This document shows, piece by piece, positions 50,940-61,314 of a DNA stretch of 64,000 nucleotides (position 1 is the stretch's first letter; every line of letters begins with the position of its first letter). A program made the position numbers and the translations under genes. Under the pieces are notes generated by a model. It was not told the origin of the DNA. It saw nothing but the letters and a program-made list of their open reading frames with translations, and made no database searches. The stretch comes from Methanocorpusculum labreanum Z (GTDB taxonomy: Archaea; Halobacteriota; Methanomicrobia; Methanomicrobiales; Methanocorpusculaceae), in NCBI RefSeq assembly GCF_000015765.1, contig NC_008942.1, forward strand, positions 511,921-575,920, in the 5' to 3' direction.

Positions 50940-51929
50940 ATGACGATGGAACATAACCGTGAATCCGCACAAAATGATGAAACATCCGTGATCTATTTTG
51001 CCGGAGGATGTTTCTGGGGAATGGAAAAACTGATGCAGTCAATTCCGGGCGTGATTCAAACAACCGTTGGTTATGCCAACGGAAACTCTTCCGTGATTCC
51101 GGACTACAAAACGGTCTCCTCAGGAAAAACCGGATACCGCGAGACGGTCAGAGTCGAGTATGATTCCAGAAAAGTCAGTCTCGATGCCCTGCTGTTTTCG
51201 TACTTCCGGGTGATAGATCCCACCCTTGAGAACAGACAGGGAAACGACCGGGGCACCCAGTATCAGACGGGAATCTACTATGTCGATGACTCGTCGAAAG
51301 AGACGGTCATGCGGATAGCGGAGATCGAACGGGAAAGGAATCCGGTATTCAACGTGGAGATCGGTCCGCTGACCTCCTTTTACGATGCCGAGGAGTATCA
51401 CCAGAAGTATCTGGATAAAAATCCCGGCGGATACTGCCATATAGGTGCGGCTGAATTTAAGGAGGCGACCGAAATGATCATCGATCCGGGAAAATACCCG
51501 CGTCCGAAAAAGGAAACACTCGCTGAAATGTTAGACGAGACCGCATTTCGCGTGACCCAGCACGCCGATACAGAGCCGGCATTCCAAAATGCGTTCTGGG
51601 ACCGGCATGAGAAAGGGGTCTATGTGGATGTCGTCACCGGCGAACCGCTTTTCACCTCATCCGACAAGTATCAAAGCTCCTGCGGCTGGCCGGCATTTTC
51701 GAAAAGTATTGATGACAACACCATCGTCTCACGGGAAGACACCTCGTTTGGCATGAGAAGGACCGAAGTGAAAAGCAGATCAGGGAACTCTCACCTCGGG
51801 CATGTTTTTTCCGGAGATCCTGAATCTCCCAGCGGCATGCGGTACTGTATAAACAGTGCATCGCTTCGCTTCATCCCTTATGCTGATATGGAAAAGGAGG
51901 GATACGGGTACCTGAAGAGCAGAGTATAA
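50940..51929 (+). CDS. msrAB: Bifunctional peptide-methionine sulfoxide reductase MsrA-MsrB
   Basis: 329 aa from MTMEHNRES; a second ATG two codons later is possible. The MsrA domain has catalytic GGCFWGMEKL and GYANG, and the MsrB domain (about 195-329) has SSCGWPAFS, HLGHVF and the catalytic RYCINSASLRF. It reduces both stereoisomers of methionine sulfoxide in proteins. The zinc-type CxxC pairs found in many MsrB proteins are not evident. It stands alone between the repeat element and pyrDK. Confidence 0.95.
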   Translation: MTMEHNRESAQNDETSVIYFAGGCFWGMEKLMQSIPGVIQTTVGYANGNSSVIPDYKTVSSGKTGYRETVRVEYDSRKVSLDALLFSYFRVIDPTLENRQGNDRGTQYQTGIYYVDDSSKETVMRIAEIERERNPVFNVEIGPLTSFYDAEEYHQKYLDKNPGGYCHIGAAEFKEATEMIIDPGKYPRPKKETLAEMLDETAFRVTQHADTEPAFQNAFWDRHEKGVYVDVVTGEPLFTSSDKYQSSCGWPAFSKSIDDNTIVSREDTSFGMRRTEVKSRSGNSHLGHVFSGDPESPSGMRYCINSASLRFIPYADMEKEGYGYLKSRV

Positions 51930-51993
51930 TGCCCCTGTCTCGAACAGAGAGTTACATAACCCAAAACCGCGAATAGTACCTGCAAGAAATACA

Positions 51994-52878
51994 ATGATCC
52001 AGATAAAACTACCAGAAGAGGAGATCGCCGGCGTCCCTCTCAGAAATCATATGCTGCTTGCGGCAGGGATCCTCGGGACCACCGGTGCATCATTAAAACG
52101 AATGCTCAATCTCGGCGCAGGAGGTGTCGTGACAAAATCCATCGGCCCGAAAGCGATCCCCGGCCATCACGGACCCGCCCTCATCCCGGTCGACGGCGGA
52201 CTCATCAATGCCATGGGACTTCCAAACCCCTCCAAAGACTTCGTCGAGGAGATCGCCCCTCTCAAGGGAGAGCCGGTTGTTGTCAGCATCTTCGGCGGAA
52301 CTCCAGAGGAGTTTGGGACCGTAGCTTCCTGGTTCCCGGATGCGGCCGCATTCGAGCTGAACCTCTCGTGCCCCCACGCTGAAGGATACGGTGCATCCAT
52401 CGGCGTCAATCCACGTGTCGTCCGGGAATGTACCGAGATCGTGAAAACATACAATAAACCCGTCTGGGTCAAACTCACCCCCAACGTAACCGATATCAAA
52501 ATAATAGGAAAAGCCGCAGAAGAGGGCGGGGCCGACGCGATTGTCGCAGTAAATACGGTAAAGGCAATGCGGATATCCACCGAACTGCGTCGCCCGGTTC
52601 TGGGCAACGTCTTCGGCGGGCTTTCAGGTCAAGCGATCTTCCCGATCGCTGTTCGAAGCGTTTACGATCTGTATGATGCCGTTGATATCCCGATCATCGG
52701 CTGCGGCGGGATCTCGAGTGCCGACAATGTTCTCGAGATGATGATGGCAGGTGCCTCGGCAGTCGAGATCGGCAGCGCGATCCATGACTCGGTCAACATC
52801 TTCTCAGAAATTGCAGCCGATCTTTACTCAAAAGACGGAATACCCGCTGAGGAGATCGTGGGGTGCGCCCATGTCTGA
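51994..52878 (+). CDS. pyrD: Dihydroorotate dehydrogenase, class 1B catalytic subunit
   Basis: 294 aa. FMN and substrate motifs are visible in GLPNPSKDF, the catalytic Cys loop NLSCPHAEGYG, VKLTPNVTDI, and the FMN phosphate loops GGLSGQAIFPIA and GCGGISSADN. It oxidises dihydroorotate and passes electrons to PyrK. The C-terminal 8 bases overlap pyrK. Confidence 0.95.
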   Translation: MIQIKLPEEEIAGVPLRNHMLLAAGILGTTGASLKRMLNLGAGGVVTKSIGPKAIPGHHGPALIPVDGGLINAMGLPNPSKDFVEEIAPLKGEPVVVSIFGGTPEEFGTVASWFPDAAAFELNLSCPHAEGYGASIGVNPRVVRECTEIVKTYNKPVWVKLTPNVTDIKIIGKAAEEGGADAIVAVNTVKAMRISTELRRPVLGNVFGGLSGQAIFPIAVRSVYDLYDAVDIPIIGCGGISSADNVLEMMMAGASAVEIGSAIHDSVNIFSEIAADLYSKDGIPAEEIVGCAHV

Positions 52879-53626
52879 GATGCCGGAGATCGTCACGATC
52901 ACAACGGTCGTTGACGAAACACCTACCATCAAAACATTCGTCTTCGACAAACTCTTTGCATTCAGACCCGGTCAGTTCTGCATGGTCTGGGTCCCCGGAG
53001 TCGACGAGATCCCTATGGCATTTTCTGCTGTAAACTCCATCACGGTGATGAAAGTAGGAGATGCCACAGAAGCGCTCTTCTCACTGAAAGCCGGAGATAA
53101 ACTAGGTATTCGCGGTCCGTTTGGAAACGGGTTTTCACCGAGCGGAAAAGTACTTGCGATCGCCGGAGGAATCGGGGTCACCCCGCTCTTTACCCTGGCG
53201 GCTTCCGGCGAAGTGGACACCTTCATTCTCGGTGCGCGGACCCGTGAAGAACTTGTCTTTGCCGAGGAACTCGCAAAAGTCAGCGACCTCAAAATCGCCA
53301 CAGATGACGGGACCTTTGGATTCCACGGATTTGTGACCGGCATTCTTGATCAGATCGATGCAGAATCCTACGATACGATCTGTGTCTGCGGTCCCGAGAT
53401 GATGATGAAAGGTATCCTTGACCGTCTGGTCGCAAAAGGCATCGAAAACCGCGGTCAGTTTTCCATGCACAGGTACATGAAATGCGCGGCAGGGGTCTGC
53501 GGATCCTGCTGTATGGATGATCACGGTCTTAGGGTCTGCAAAGACGGTCCGGTTTTCACTGGAGATCTGATAAAAACAGGGGAGTTTGCACACTATCACC
53601 GCGGACCAAGCGGGAGGAAAGAGTAA
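52871..53626 (+). CDS. pyrK: Dihydroorotate dehydrogenase electron transfer subunit
   Basis: 251 aa from the ATG at 52871; the frame is open further upstream inside pyrD. It has a ferredoxin-reductase-type FAD domain (FRPGQFCMVWVPG), an NAD domain (AIAGGIGVTPLF), and a C-terminal 2Fe-2S site with four cysteines in CAAGVCGSCCMDDHGLRVC. It links dihydroorotate oxidation to NAD. The stop overlaps the next ATG by one base. Confidence 0.95.
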   Translation: MSEMPEIVTITTVVDETPTIKTFVFDKLFAFRPGQFCMVWVPGVDEIPMAFSAVNSITVMKVGDATEALFSLKAGDKLGIRGPFGNGFSPSGKVLAIAGGIGVTPLFTLAASGEVDTFILGARTREELVFAEELAKVSDLKIATDDGTFGFHGFVTGILDQIDAESYDTICVCGPEMMMKGILDRLVAKGIENRGQFSMHRYMKCAAGVCGSCCMDDHGLRVCKDGPVFTGDLIKTGEFAHYHRGPSGRKE

Positions 53627-54252
53627 TGAAATCGGAAGTACAAGTCATCACCTGCCCGAAATGCGGGTCAAAACAGGAGTTCACGCTCTATAGAAGTATC
53701 AACGCATCGAACCACGAAATTCGCGAGAAATTCCTCGACGGATCGCTCACGATGCTCGTCTGTGACAACTGCGGTTTTTCCGGGGCTGTTGAATATCCTC
53801 TCCTCTATCATGATCTGAACGAAAAGTTCTCCCTCTACTTCCAGCCGGATTCGACAGAACGCACAGTCAGTCTCCAAAATGTTTTGCCCGCGCATCTTCT
53901 CTCCGAGATCAGAATGCGTCTTGTCCACACGCAGGATGATATGCGCGAGAAGATCTTCATCTTCCGTGACAAACTGGATGATCGGATCATCGAACTCGTA
54001 AAAGATTCGATCCTCCGCGAAATGGAAGCGAAAAAGGAAAAAATCATCCCCGATGCTCTGTATTATGCCGAGGATCGTTTCGCCTGCGAAGGCAGATCGC
54101 TGATCTTTGTCCCGCGCCTTGGAACCGAATATCTTGATCCGATCAAGATCCCCTTCGAGACGTATGAGAAGATCAAGATGCTCATGCACGTGATCTGGGA
54201 ACGTCCGGTGGAAGGATATACCGTTGTCGATAAAGAGTGGATCCGTGTATGA
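53626..54252 (+). CDS. CpXC-domain protein 1
   Basis: 208 aa. Two zinc-type pairs, TCPKCGS (about 10-13) and VCDNCGFSG (about 45-48), define the CpXC domain, followed by an alpha/beta region without known motifs. It overlaps pyrK by one base and the next paralogue by four bases, so it is probably in the pyr operon. The function is unknown. Confidence 0.8.
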   Translation: MKSEVQVITCPKCGSKQEFTLYRSINASNHEIREKFLDGSLTMLVCDNCGFSGAVEYPLLYHDLNEKFSLYFQPDSTERTVSLQNVLPAHLLSEIRMRLVHTQDDMREKIFIFRDKLDDRIIELVKDSILREMEAKKEKIIPDALYYAEDRFACEGRSLIFVPRLGTEYLDPIKIPFETYEKIKMLMHVIWERPVEGYTVVDKEWIRV

Positions 54253-54917
54253 TTACCGATGAAGATGTTGTGGTGTGCCCAGTCTGCGAGCACGAACAGA
54301 CGATCACGATCTGCCCGTCGGTGAACGTGACGACCGATCCCGAAATGCGGGAGAAAGTCCTGAGCGGGGAGATTTTCGAGTTCACCTGCGATAAATGCGG
54401 TTTTTCAGGATATGCCGGCTATCCGTTCGTGTACGAGGATAAAGAAACGAACGGCGGATTTCTGATCTATCTCGAACCCGACTGCGAAGATCGCGAGGTC
54501 GGGATCGAAGGCGACATCGCCGATCAGGTGATTTATCACGAGAGACCGATGAGGCTTGTTCCGGACATGAACTCGCTGAAAGATAAGATCTTCATCTTCG
54601 AAGCAGGACTCGATGACCGTGTTGTTGAGCTTTTTAAGGTCCTGACGCTTGCAAAGATGCAGGACGACGATCCTGAAAAGATTCCGGACGAACTGAAGTT
54701 CACCAAGCGAGCCGAGATCAACGGTGAGGATATGCTTTTATTTGCAGCTTTCCGCAATGAAGAGCTTTTGGGAACACTGGAGATGCCGTATTCTCTGTAT
54801 CAAACCTGTGTTCTTTCCGGCGAACCAATCTGGGATGTGCCGGTAACGGAGTGCGCGGCGATCGATCAGCAGTGGGTCATGGAGCGTCTCGGGGAAGAAA
54901 AAGAAACGGAAGAATGA
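54249..54917 (+). CDS. CpXC-domain protein 2 (tandem paralogue)
   Basis: 222 aa from the ATG at 54249, overlapping the previous stop (ATGA). The Cys pairs VCPVCEH and TCDKCGFSGYAGYP align with the first paralogue. So do the segments PEMREKVLSGEI / HEIREKFLDGSL and DKIFIFEAGLDDRVVEL / EKIFIFRDKLDDRIIEL. It arose by tandem duplication and the function is unknown. It ends the pyrDK operon. Confidence 0.8.
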   Translation: MITDEDVVVCPVCEHEQTITICPSVNVTTDPEMREKVLSGEIFEFTCDKCGFSGYAGYPFVYEDKETNGGFLIYLEPDCEDREVGIEGDIADQVIYHERPMRLVPDMNSLKDKIFIFEAGLDDRVVELFKVLTLAKMQDDDPEKIPDELKFTKRAEINGEDMLLFAAFRNEELLGTLEMPYSLYQTCVLSGEPIWDVPVTECAAIDQQWVMERLGEEKETEE

Positions 54918-54932
54918 AATCCTGGGTGATGG

Positions 54933-55361
54933 TTAGACACCTGCACGTTTTTTTCCAAAAAAAGTCTGACACTCGCTGCATTCATTGTCATGCAGCGAGA
55001 TGATCCCCTCACATTTTCCGCAGGTCCATTTACTCCGCTCAGCAGCGAGAAATGCTGCAAGACCCTGTTCTTTCGCCATAAGGCCGTTTTCTATCAGACT
55101 TTGATCATATCTGTCCCTGTATCTTTTATCCATCTTTTTTATCTGTTTACAGGGAAAAATTTTGCAGGAAAAACAGTATTCTATCCCTTTCTCACCAACG
55201 CAAGCATGAATCCTGCAGGACCTGCATTCCTCGGATGTGCCGTTTTTGTTCGAAAAACACCCTCCGCAGGATTTTTTTGATACGCAATGCCTATAACAGA
55301 CCATACAGTTCATCCCGCAGGGAGCAAACATATCTGTTGGAATCGTATCCGGCATTATCAT
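54933..55361 (-). CDS. DUF3795-type Cys-rich protein
   Basis: 142 aa from ATG 55361, chosen for GAGGTG at 8 nt upstream. Cysteine-rich with CGMNCMVCYRHC, CGGC, CRSCRIHAC, CFSCKIFPC, and a C-terminal zinc-ribbon CGKCEG...CSEC. The first half matches DUF3795, a presumed metal- or Fe-S-binding family. It converges with the CpXC gene. The function is unknown. Confidence 0.78.
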   Translation of the reverse strand: MIMPDTIPTDMFAPCGMNCMVCYRHCVSKKSCGGCFSNKNGTSEECRSCRIHACVGEKGIEYCFSCKIFPCKQIKKMDKRYRDRYDQSLIENGLMAKEQGLAAFLAAERSKWTCGKCEGIISLHDNECSECQTFFGKKRAGV

Positions 55362-55720
55362 CGACCACACACCTCGATACGTAATACTATTTTTCAGGGT
55401 ATACATAAAACCCGCATATACGTATCCGGCAGTATGATTTTGGAACGGATGAACTATGGAAAAACAAATGCCTGTTCCTTCACCGCCGCTAAACTGGTTA
55501 TGGGAACAGGCTTTATTTACTATGCACTACTAGTTGAAAAAGGATTCGCTTGTTTACCAGAGTGTCATTTTTGTGTGAATTATTATAGTGCCAAATGAAG
55601 GATGATGGAAAATTCAACACCCCGTCTTTAGCACTATAATAATAGAGGAATAATAAAGGAGATATCTCTACTTGTGCCCGGTGAGATATCCGTATCAGTA
55701 TTTCTGTATTCGACACCTGA
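55362..55720. other. 359-bp gene-free region containing a 13-bp inverted repeat
   Basis: ATTATTATAGTGC (55579-55591) and GCACTATAATAAT (55631-55643) are perfect inverted repeats separated by 39 bases. The short plus-strand ORFs here lack coding character and overlap the DUF3795 gene. No RNA gene is recognised. The DUF3795 promoter presumably lies near 55380-55400. Confidence 0.5.
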
Positions 55721-56518
55721 TTATACGTAATCCTTTTTTCTATAGCAGCCCAGTTCCTTGACGCCGGTGATTTTTTTCAACTCCGTGATCGTCTCCTGCC
55801 AGCCGGGATCGGTCTCAAAATCGATGAAGAAGACATATCTTCCGATCCCCTCCTTCGACGGCCGGGACTCGATACGCGTCAGATTGATTCCTCTTTGTGC
55901 AAAAATTCCCAAGATCCCATACAACAGACCCGGCCTGTTTTCTCTTGGGATGATGACGACACTGCATTTTTCGGGGTCATCCGGATCTAGCGCACCTGCC
56001 GAGATCTCAAGAAACCGCGTGGTATTGTTTAGTGAATTCTGAATATCCTTCTGCAGTATGGGCAGATCATACAGTTTTGCGGCGCTTTCCGTCGTTACGG
56101 CCGCCGATCCGCTGATAAACGACGCCTCTTTGGCACTCTGGGCATTGCTGCTCGTGTGGATCAGGGAGGCCCTTTTCATGCCGTTCAGATAGATGCTGCA
56201 CTGCTCATGGGACTGCGGATGAGTGTAGATGACCGAGATCTCATCAGGACTGTATCTTGAAACGAAGAAATGACGGATCGGCATATAATATTCAGCGGTG
56301 ATACGGCACTCAGTCTGTAAAAGGCCGTCCAGGGTTTCGCCAACGCCGCCCGCCTCGCTGTTTTCAACCGGAACGATGCCCCGGATATTTTTCTCGAGGA
56401 CCGCGGTGAAAACGTCCCGGATCGTTGGGAACAGAATGATCTCTTCATTTTCGTTCCTGATTTTTTCGGCAAGCTCGCAGGAGAACGTGCCTTTCGGGCC
56501 GAGTACTGCCAATGTCAT
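55721..56518 (-). CDS. pheA: Prephenate dehydratase
   Basis: 265 aa. The catalytic domain starts LAVLGPKGTFS, includes PVENSEAGGV, and has the essential Thr in NNTTRFLEI. A C-terminal ACT domain (about 185-262, RPGLLYGILGIFAQRGINLTRIESRP) has the ESRP motif that binds phenylalanine, so feedback inhibition is expected. It overlaps tyrA by four bases. Confidence 0.95.
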   Translation of the reverse strand: MTLAVLGPKGTFSCELAEKIRNENEEIILFPTIRDVFTAVLEKNIRGIVPVENSEAGGVGETLDGLLQTECRITAEYYMPIRHFFVSRYSPDEISVIYTHPQSHEQCSIYLNGMKRASLIHTSSNAQSAKEASFISGSAAVTTESAAKLYDLPILQKDIQNSLNNTTRFLEISAGALDPDDPEKCSVVIIPRENRPGLLYGILGIFAQRGINLTRIESRPSKEGIGRYVFFIDFETDPGWQETITELKKITGVKELGCYRKKDYV

Positions 56519-57381
56519 TTCATCTTCACCAGTGTATTTATCATAAGATCGGTCTCTTCCGTTGCCTGGGGAATATAGGCTTTGAACGCATCGCTGTTTT
56601 CCGTGAAGAACGCGGCGAACTTCTCAGAATCCTTCGATGCGACGATCGCTTTCAAGGCAGTGACGGAATCTGACATTTTTTCAATAATACCGACCGTTTC
56701 CGGGTTCATCTGCAGTATGTCTGCATATAGTGACGGATCCTGCCCGAGGATTCTTCCGACCAACCCAAGTTCTATCCGATAAACTGGACTCATCACCGGA
56801 AGAATTGCTTCAAGCGGGATGCCGGTATTTTTTATCGTCTCGGCAACGGAGAGGGTCGTGAAGTGTACAAGACCCTGGACGATGCTCATGATTTTGTCAT
56901 GCTCCTTTGGCTCCATCTGACAAATCTTCGCTCCTTCGTTCGTAAATATCTGATAGAGCGTGTGCCGCGTTTTTTCATCGCATCTGACCGGCGATGCCGC
57001 GATCGTCTGACCAAAGATCGTGGGAACCGATGGGCCGAACATCGGATGCAGCCCGATTACCTGTGCTTTGGATTTCAGCATCGCGTCAACCGGAGCGGTT
57101 TTTATGGAGGTCAGATCGCAGAGAAGCTGCTCTTCGTTCAAGAGCGGAGCGATCTCATCGATCACCCGGACGGTGTCATGAATCGGAACAGAGACGATAA
57201 TAATATCGCAGGTAGAGGCAATATCCGCGTTGGAGACCGGTGTTTTTCTCCCCGAACACAGGACTTTGTAACCCGCACGTTCGAAGACCGCCGAGAACAG
57301 ATGACCCATGCCGCCGAATCCGCCGATGATCCCAACAACATCTCCCGGATTCACGTCTTTATCTCCTGCGAATGATTTCAT
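56515..57381 (-). CDS. tyrA: Prephenate dehydrogenase
   Basis: 288 aa. NAD-binding GIIGGFGGMG (about 17-26) and prephenate-site residues in GLHPMFGPSVPT and QGLVHF are visible. It makes 4-hydroxyphenylpyruvate for tyrosine. There is no fused chorismate mutase. It is the middle gene of the ADTH synthase-tyrA-pheA operon. Confidence 0.93.
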   Translation of the reverse strand: MKSFAGDKDVNPGDVVGIIGGFGGMGHLFSAVFERAGYKVLCSGRKTPVSNADIASTCDIIIVSVPIHDTVRVIDEIAPLLNEEQLLCDLTSIKTAPVDAMLKSKAQVIGLHPMFGPSVPTIFGQTIAASPVRCDEKTRHTLYQIFTNEGAKICQMEPKEHDKIMSIVQGLVHFTTLSVAETIKNTGIPLEAILPVMSPVYRIELGLVGRILGQDPSLYADILQMNPETVGIIEKMSDSVTALKAIVASKDSEKFAAFFTENSDAFKAYIPQATEETDLMINTLVKMK

Positions 57382-57424
57382 GTCTTTTCTGACCTGATGA
57401 TTCTCTGTTTCGTTTCATGCGACT

Positions 57425-58222
57425 TCAATCCTCTGTCAGCAGGATCTCGATCGCCTCTTCTGCAGTTCTCCGTTCATGGACAATCATCGCGGCAGCCCTG
57501 ACGAATTTGTCCGGATATTTGTGCTGGAATGCATTTCTTCCGATCGATACGCCGGCAGCTCCCCCTTCCATCGCTCCCTCGATCAGCTGCATGGTGGCCA
57601 GATCACTCATTTTGGAACCTCCGGCAATTACTACCGGTACATGGCATCCTTCGGTTACTTCCCTGAATGAATCGGGATCTCCGGTGTATACGGTTTTGAT
57701 GATGTCGGCTCCAAGTTCCGAACCCACACGGGCCGCGAGTTTGACGGCTTCATGCATGTTCTCGGATTTGATGTCTTTTCCTCGTGGATACATCATCGCA
57801 AGAAGCGGCATTCCCCATTCGATACACTCGACGGCGACACGTCCAAGATCGCTGAGCATGTTTGCTTCGTTCTCTGCGCCGATATTTACATGCATGGAAA
57901 CACCGTCTGCTCCGAGTTTCAGAGCATTCTGGACGTTGTTGACCAGTACTTTGTTGTTCGGATCCGGTCCAAGATCCGTACTTGCGGATAGGTGCAGGAT
58001 CAGGCCGATGTCCGGACCTCCTTTCCGGTGACCGTGAAGGGCGAGTCCCATATGGCCGATTACGGCGTTGGCCCCTCCTTTTGCGACCAGATCGACCGAT
58101 CTTTCCAGATCGATCAGTCCGGGAATCGGTCCGCTGGAAACTCCGTGGTCCATCGGGACGATGACGGTTGTTCCTGTATCTCTTTTCATGATTCTTTCGA
58201 GTCTTATTTCTTTACCTCTCAT
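57425..58222 (-). CDS. 2-amino-3,7-dideoxy-D-threo-hept-6-ulosonate synthase
   Basis: 265 aa, DhnA-type class I aldolase. Visible are [13 protein letters not shown] (about 19-31), the Schiff-base lysine in [12 protein letters not shown], and phosphate-binding VIAGGSK and GVSIGRN. This is the first enzyme of the archaeal alternative route to 3-dehydroquinate, replacing DAHP synthase. It is first in an aromatic operon with tyrA and pheA. Fructose-bisphosphate aldolase is a related alternative, but the context fits this one. Confidence 0.9.
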   Translation of the reverse strand: MRGKEIRLERIMKRDTGTTVIVPMDHGVSSGPIPGLIDLERSVDLVAKGGANAVIGHMGLALHGHRKGGPDIGLILHLSASTDLGPDPNNKVLVNNVQNALKLGADGVSMHVNIGAENEANMLSDLGRVAVECIEWGMPLLAMMYPRGKDIKSENMHEAVKLAARVGSELGADIIKTVYTGDPDSFREVTEGCHVPVVIAGGSKMSDLATMQLIEGAMEGGAAGVSIGRNAFQHKYPDKFVRAAAMIVHERRTAEEAIEILLTED

Positions 58223-58673
58223 GTTTGGGCTCCATTTTCATTTTCTTGTTTTTGATCTTTGGAAAAATCTGGTATCCACTGCACCAGAGGAGTTCCCGAT
58301 AAAAGGCTTGATTATTTTATGGAGATCTATTCTGGTGCAGTTTGACTACTGTCTAAACCAGAATACATAGCTAATGCTAAAAATGCCAGCTACGCTGACG
58401 TATACAAATGATAGAACGTCCATTACTGAGGACAGAACATCTTCAAAAGGCGAATTATGTGATGTGCGTGGTACAGAGCTTCTGCTGGCGGCGATTCCTC
58501 GCTTAGCTGGCAGACAGTCATTGCACATGTTAATATAAATTATCATGATAGGTAATAAAACCATTCCCTGCGGAAAAAAGGGACTGCATATTTCTTGATC
58601 CCGCAATATTTGAATAATGATCTACTGTATCCTTAATTCCACATCAAAATTATATGAAAAAATAATTTTATTG
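58223..58673. promoter_or_regulatory. 451-bp gene-free region with tandem TCTGGT/ACCAGA dyads upstream of the aromatic operon
   Basis: TCTGGT (58268-58273) with ACCAGA (58283-58288), then TCTGGT (58331-58336) with ACCAGA (58357-58362). The outer pair CTGCACCAGA (58279-58288) and TCTGGTGCAG (58331-58340) can also pair over 10 bases, and TATTCTGGT with ACCAGAATA over 9. These lie 46-140 bp upstream of the minus-strand start at 58222. The 86-codon minus ORF at 58346-58606 has no family resemblance. The rest shows nothing recognised. Confidence 0.4.
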
Positions 58674-59969
58674 TCATCTTTTTCCGTAAATGATGGCTGA
58701 TTCAACCGGGCACTTCTCAATGCATTTCCCGCAGAGATAACATTCTGCTTTTTTTGCCTCGCTGCCGGCTTCTCCGGTCGGGCAAATCTTCTCGCATTTT
58801 CTGCAGTTGATACATTTATCCGTTCTTTTCAAGCCAAACCTCCCAAACCGTGAGATTATGGAAAATATACATCCGTACGGGCACAGGAACGTACAAAACG
58901 GCCGATAAATGAATACCGAAGCAAGGAGGATCACAAGAAACACTCCAGCCGCTGCCGTGAACATGAGCGCAAAGAATGACGATATCCCGATATATTCGAA
59001 TATGTCGATGGAACAAAACACCCCAATTACGAGAGCTGCAAAGAAGCCGGCCCTAATGGTTTTTGGAATCCGTCGGTCTTTGATCTGCACTTTTTTCACA
59101 GGAATGCGGTATAACAGTTCCTGAAGTACTCCTGCCGGACACATGTGTGCGCAGAATACACGCCCGAAGAAGTATGTGATCACGAGCAAAGCGACCAGTC
59201 CCGCAAAGCCAAGACCTGCAAATGACAACGCAATTATTCCGGATATCGTTGAGGAGAATCCATCAGGTGCGATGGGAATAATAAGCAAAAAGCCTGCCGC
59301 TGATGTAAGGATGGAAATCGATATCAGCGCTTCTTTTGACATGGCGTTTTTGAGCCAAAGAACAGCAGCAAGAAGTGTGCCTCCAAACATATACACAATT
59401 CCCGAGTAGGATGAGATCATATCAGCCAATGTTCCCGTAATCCCGAATAATTCCGGATCATAGAGGACGATGAGAAGCCCAAGTAAAATCGGGGAAATGC
59501 CGGCATAGACGAATATTTTTTGCAGGACCTCAGGTTTTTCTTTTCTGAGATATTTCATTGCGATCGCGAGGAGAAGAATAACCGCACCGCCGAGTATAAG
59601 TCCGGCAGCAGAAAATACCAGCGGACTTAACCCTGAATCTCCGGAAGATACGGTTTCAGAGCCGGTTGACGAACTGGTTGAAATGACGGATGAAACCGTA
59701 TCACTCCCGGTATCTGTCTGAGTAGTCGCTGATGTATCCGTAGAACTCCCGGAAATGGTAATCTGGTCAGTTTCACTTACTGACGTGCCCGAATCCCCGG
59801 ACGTGTAATCGCACAGAGAGTTCCCGTCGGCATCCGTATAGAGGAAACATCTTCCAGGATACGGGCAAGCAGAATGTCCTTTCGGACATACTGCAGCACA
59901 CGCAGGCGCGGCAAGCAATGCTGTACCTCCCGCAACGAGGAGGGACCTTCGCAGTTTTTTTGAAATCAT
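58674..59969 (-). CDS. NapH-like polytopic ferredoxin with secreted Cys/EF-hand-like N-terminus
   Basis: 431 aa. Signal peptide (1-25, ending PACAA) is followed by a Cys segment CPKGHSACPYPGRC and a calcium-loop-like DADGNSLCD, then a Ser/Thr linker (about 55-110). About eight membrane helices carry the NapH-type pairs FCAHMCPAG and FCTFLCPYGC. The C-terminal ferredoxin has CINCRKCEKICP and CYLCGKCIEKCP. It probably moves electrons across the membrane; the partner is unknown. Confidence 0.85.
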   Translation of the reverse strand: MISKKLRRSLLVAGGTALLAAPACAAVCPKGHSACPYPGRCFLYTDADGNSLCDYTSGDSGTSVSETDQITISGSSTDTSATTQTDTGSDTVSSVISTSSSTGSETVSSGDSGLSPLVFSAAGLILGGAVILLLAIAMKYLRKEKPEVLQKIFVYAGISPILLGLLIVLYDPELFGITGTLADMISSYSGIVYMFGGTLLAAVLWLKNAMSKEALISISILTSAAGFLLIIPIAPDGFSSTISGIIALSFAGLGFAGLVALLVITYFFGRVFCAHMCPAGVLQELLYRIPVKKVQIKDRRIPKTIRAGFFAALVIGVFCSIDIFEYIGISSFFALMFTAAAGVFLVILLASVFIYRPFCTFLCPYGCIFSIISRFGRFGLKRTDKCINCRKCEKICPTGEAGSEAKKAECYLCGKCIEKCPVESAIIYGKR

Positions 59970-60262
59970 ACAATCACCAGATACCTATCAATGGGACCTT
60001 TTTATGATTAATACATATGACATAATGTAATATATACTTTACAATATGGAAACAAAACAAAACTTGTGTCTGATGGATATGATTGATTTGAAGAATCCGG
60101 GGAATGTTGGATCATCTATCCAATTTCTAAGATAGTTCACTCAAAAAAGGTATTGAATGCGGACATATGATGATGCAGCGAAAAAATCGGGAAATACACT
60201 CTGGAAAATCTAATTCTGAAAAATTGTATCTACTCAAAATAATTAAAAAAAGTGGGTGATGT
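59970..60262. other. 293-bp AT-rich intergenic region
   Basis: AT-rich spacer between two minus-strand genes. It contains the promoter of the NapH-like gene, with a short dyad TACAT-N8-ATGTA (about 60014-60031). No RNA or ORF is seen. The T-rich stretch just after the ilvC stop on the minus strand may serve as terminator. Confidence 0.35.
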
Positions 60263-61306
<1,044 letters not shown>

Positions 61307-61314
61307 TTAATTGT

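Noticed and set aside
55287-55598. 103-codon plus frame near DUF3795
   Set aside because: Its first third is opposite the DUF3795 gene and the rest lacks coding character. No RBS.
58346-58606. 86-codon minus frame with a hydrophobic C-terminus, considered as a type IV pilin remnant
   Set aside because: There is no clear pilin cleavage motif (charged residue, then Gly or Ala before the hydrophobic stretch). No RBS, and it overlaps the dyad region.
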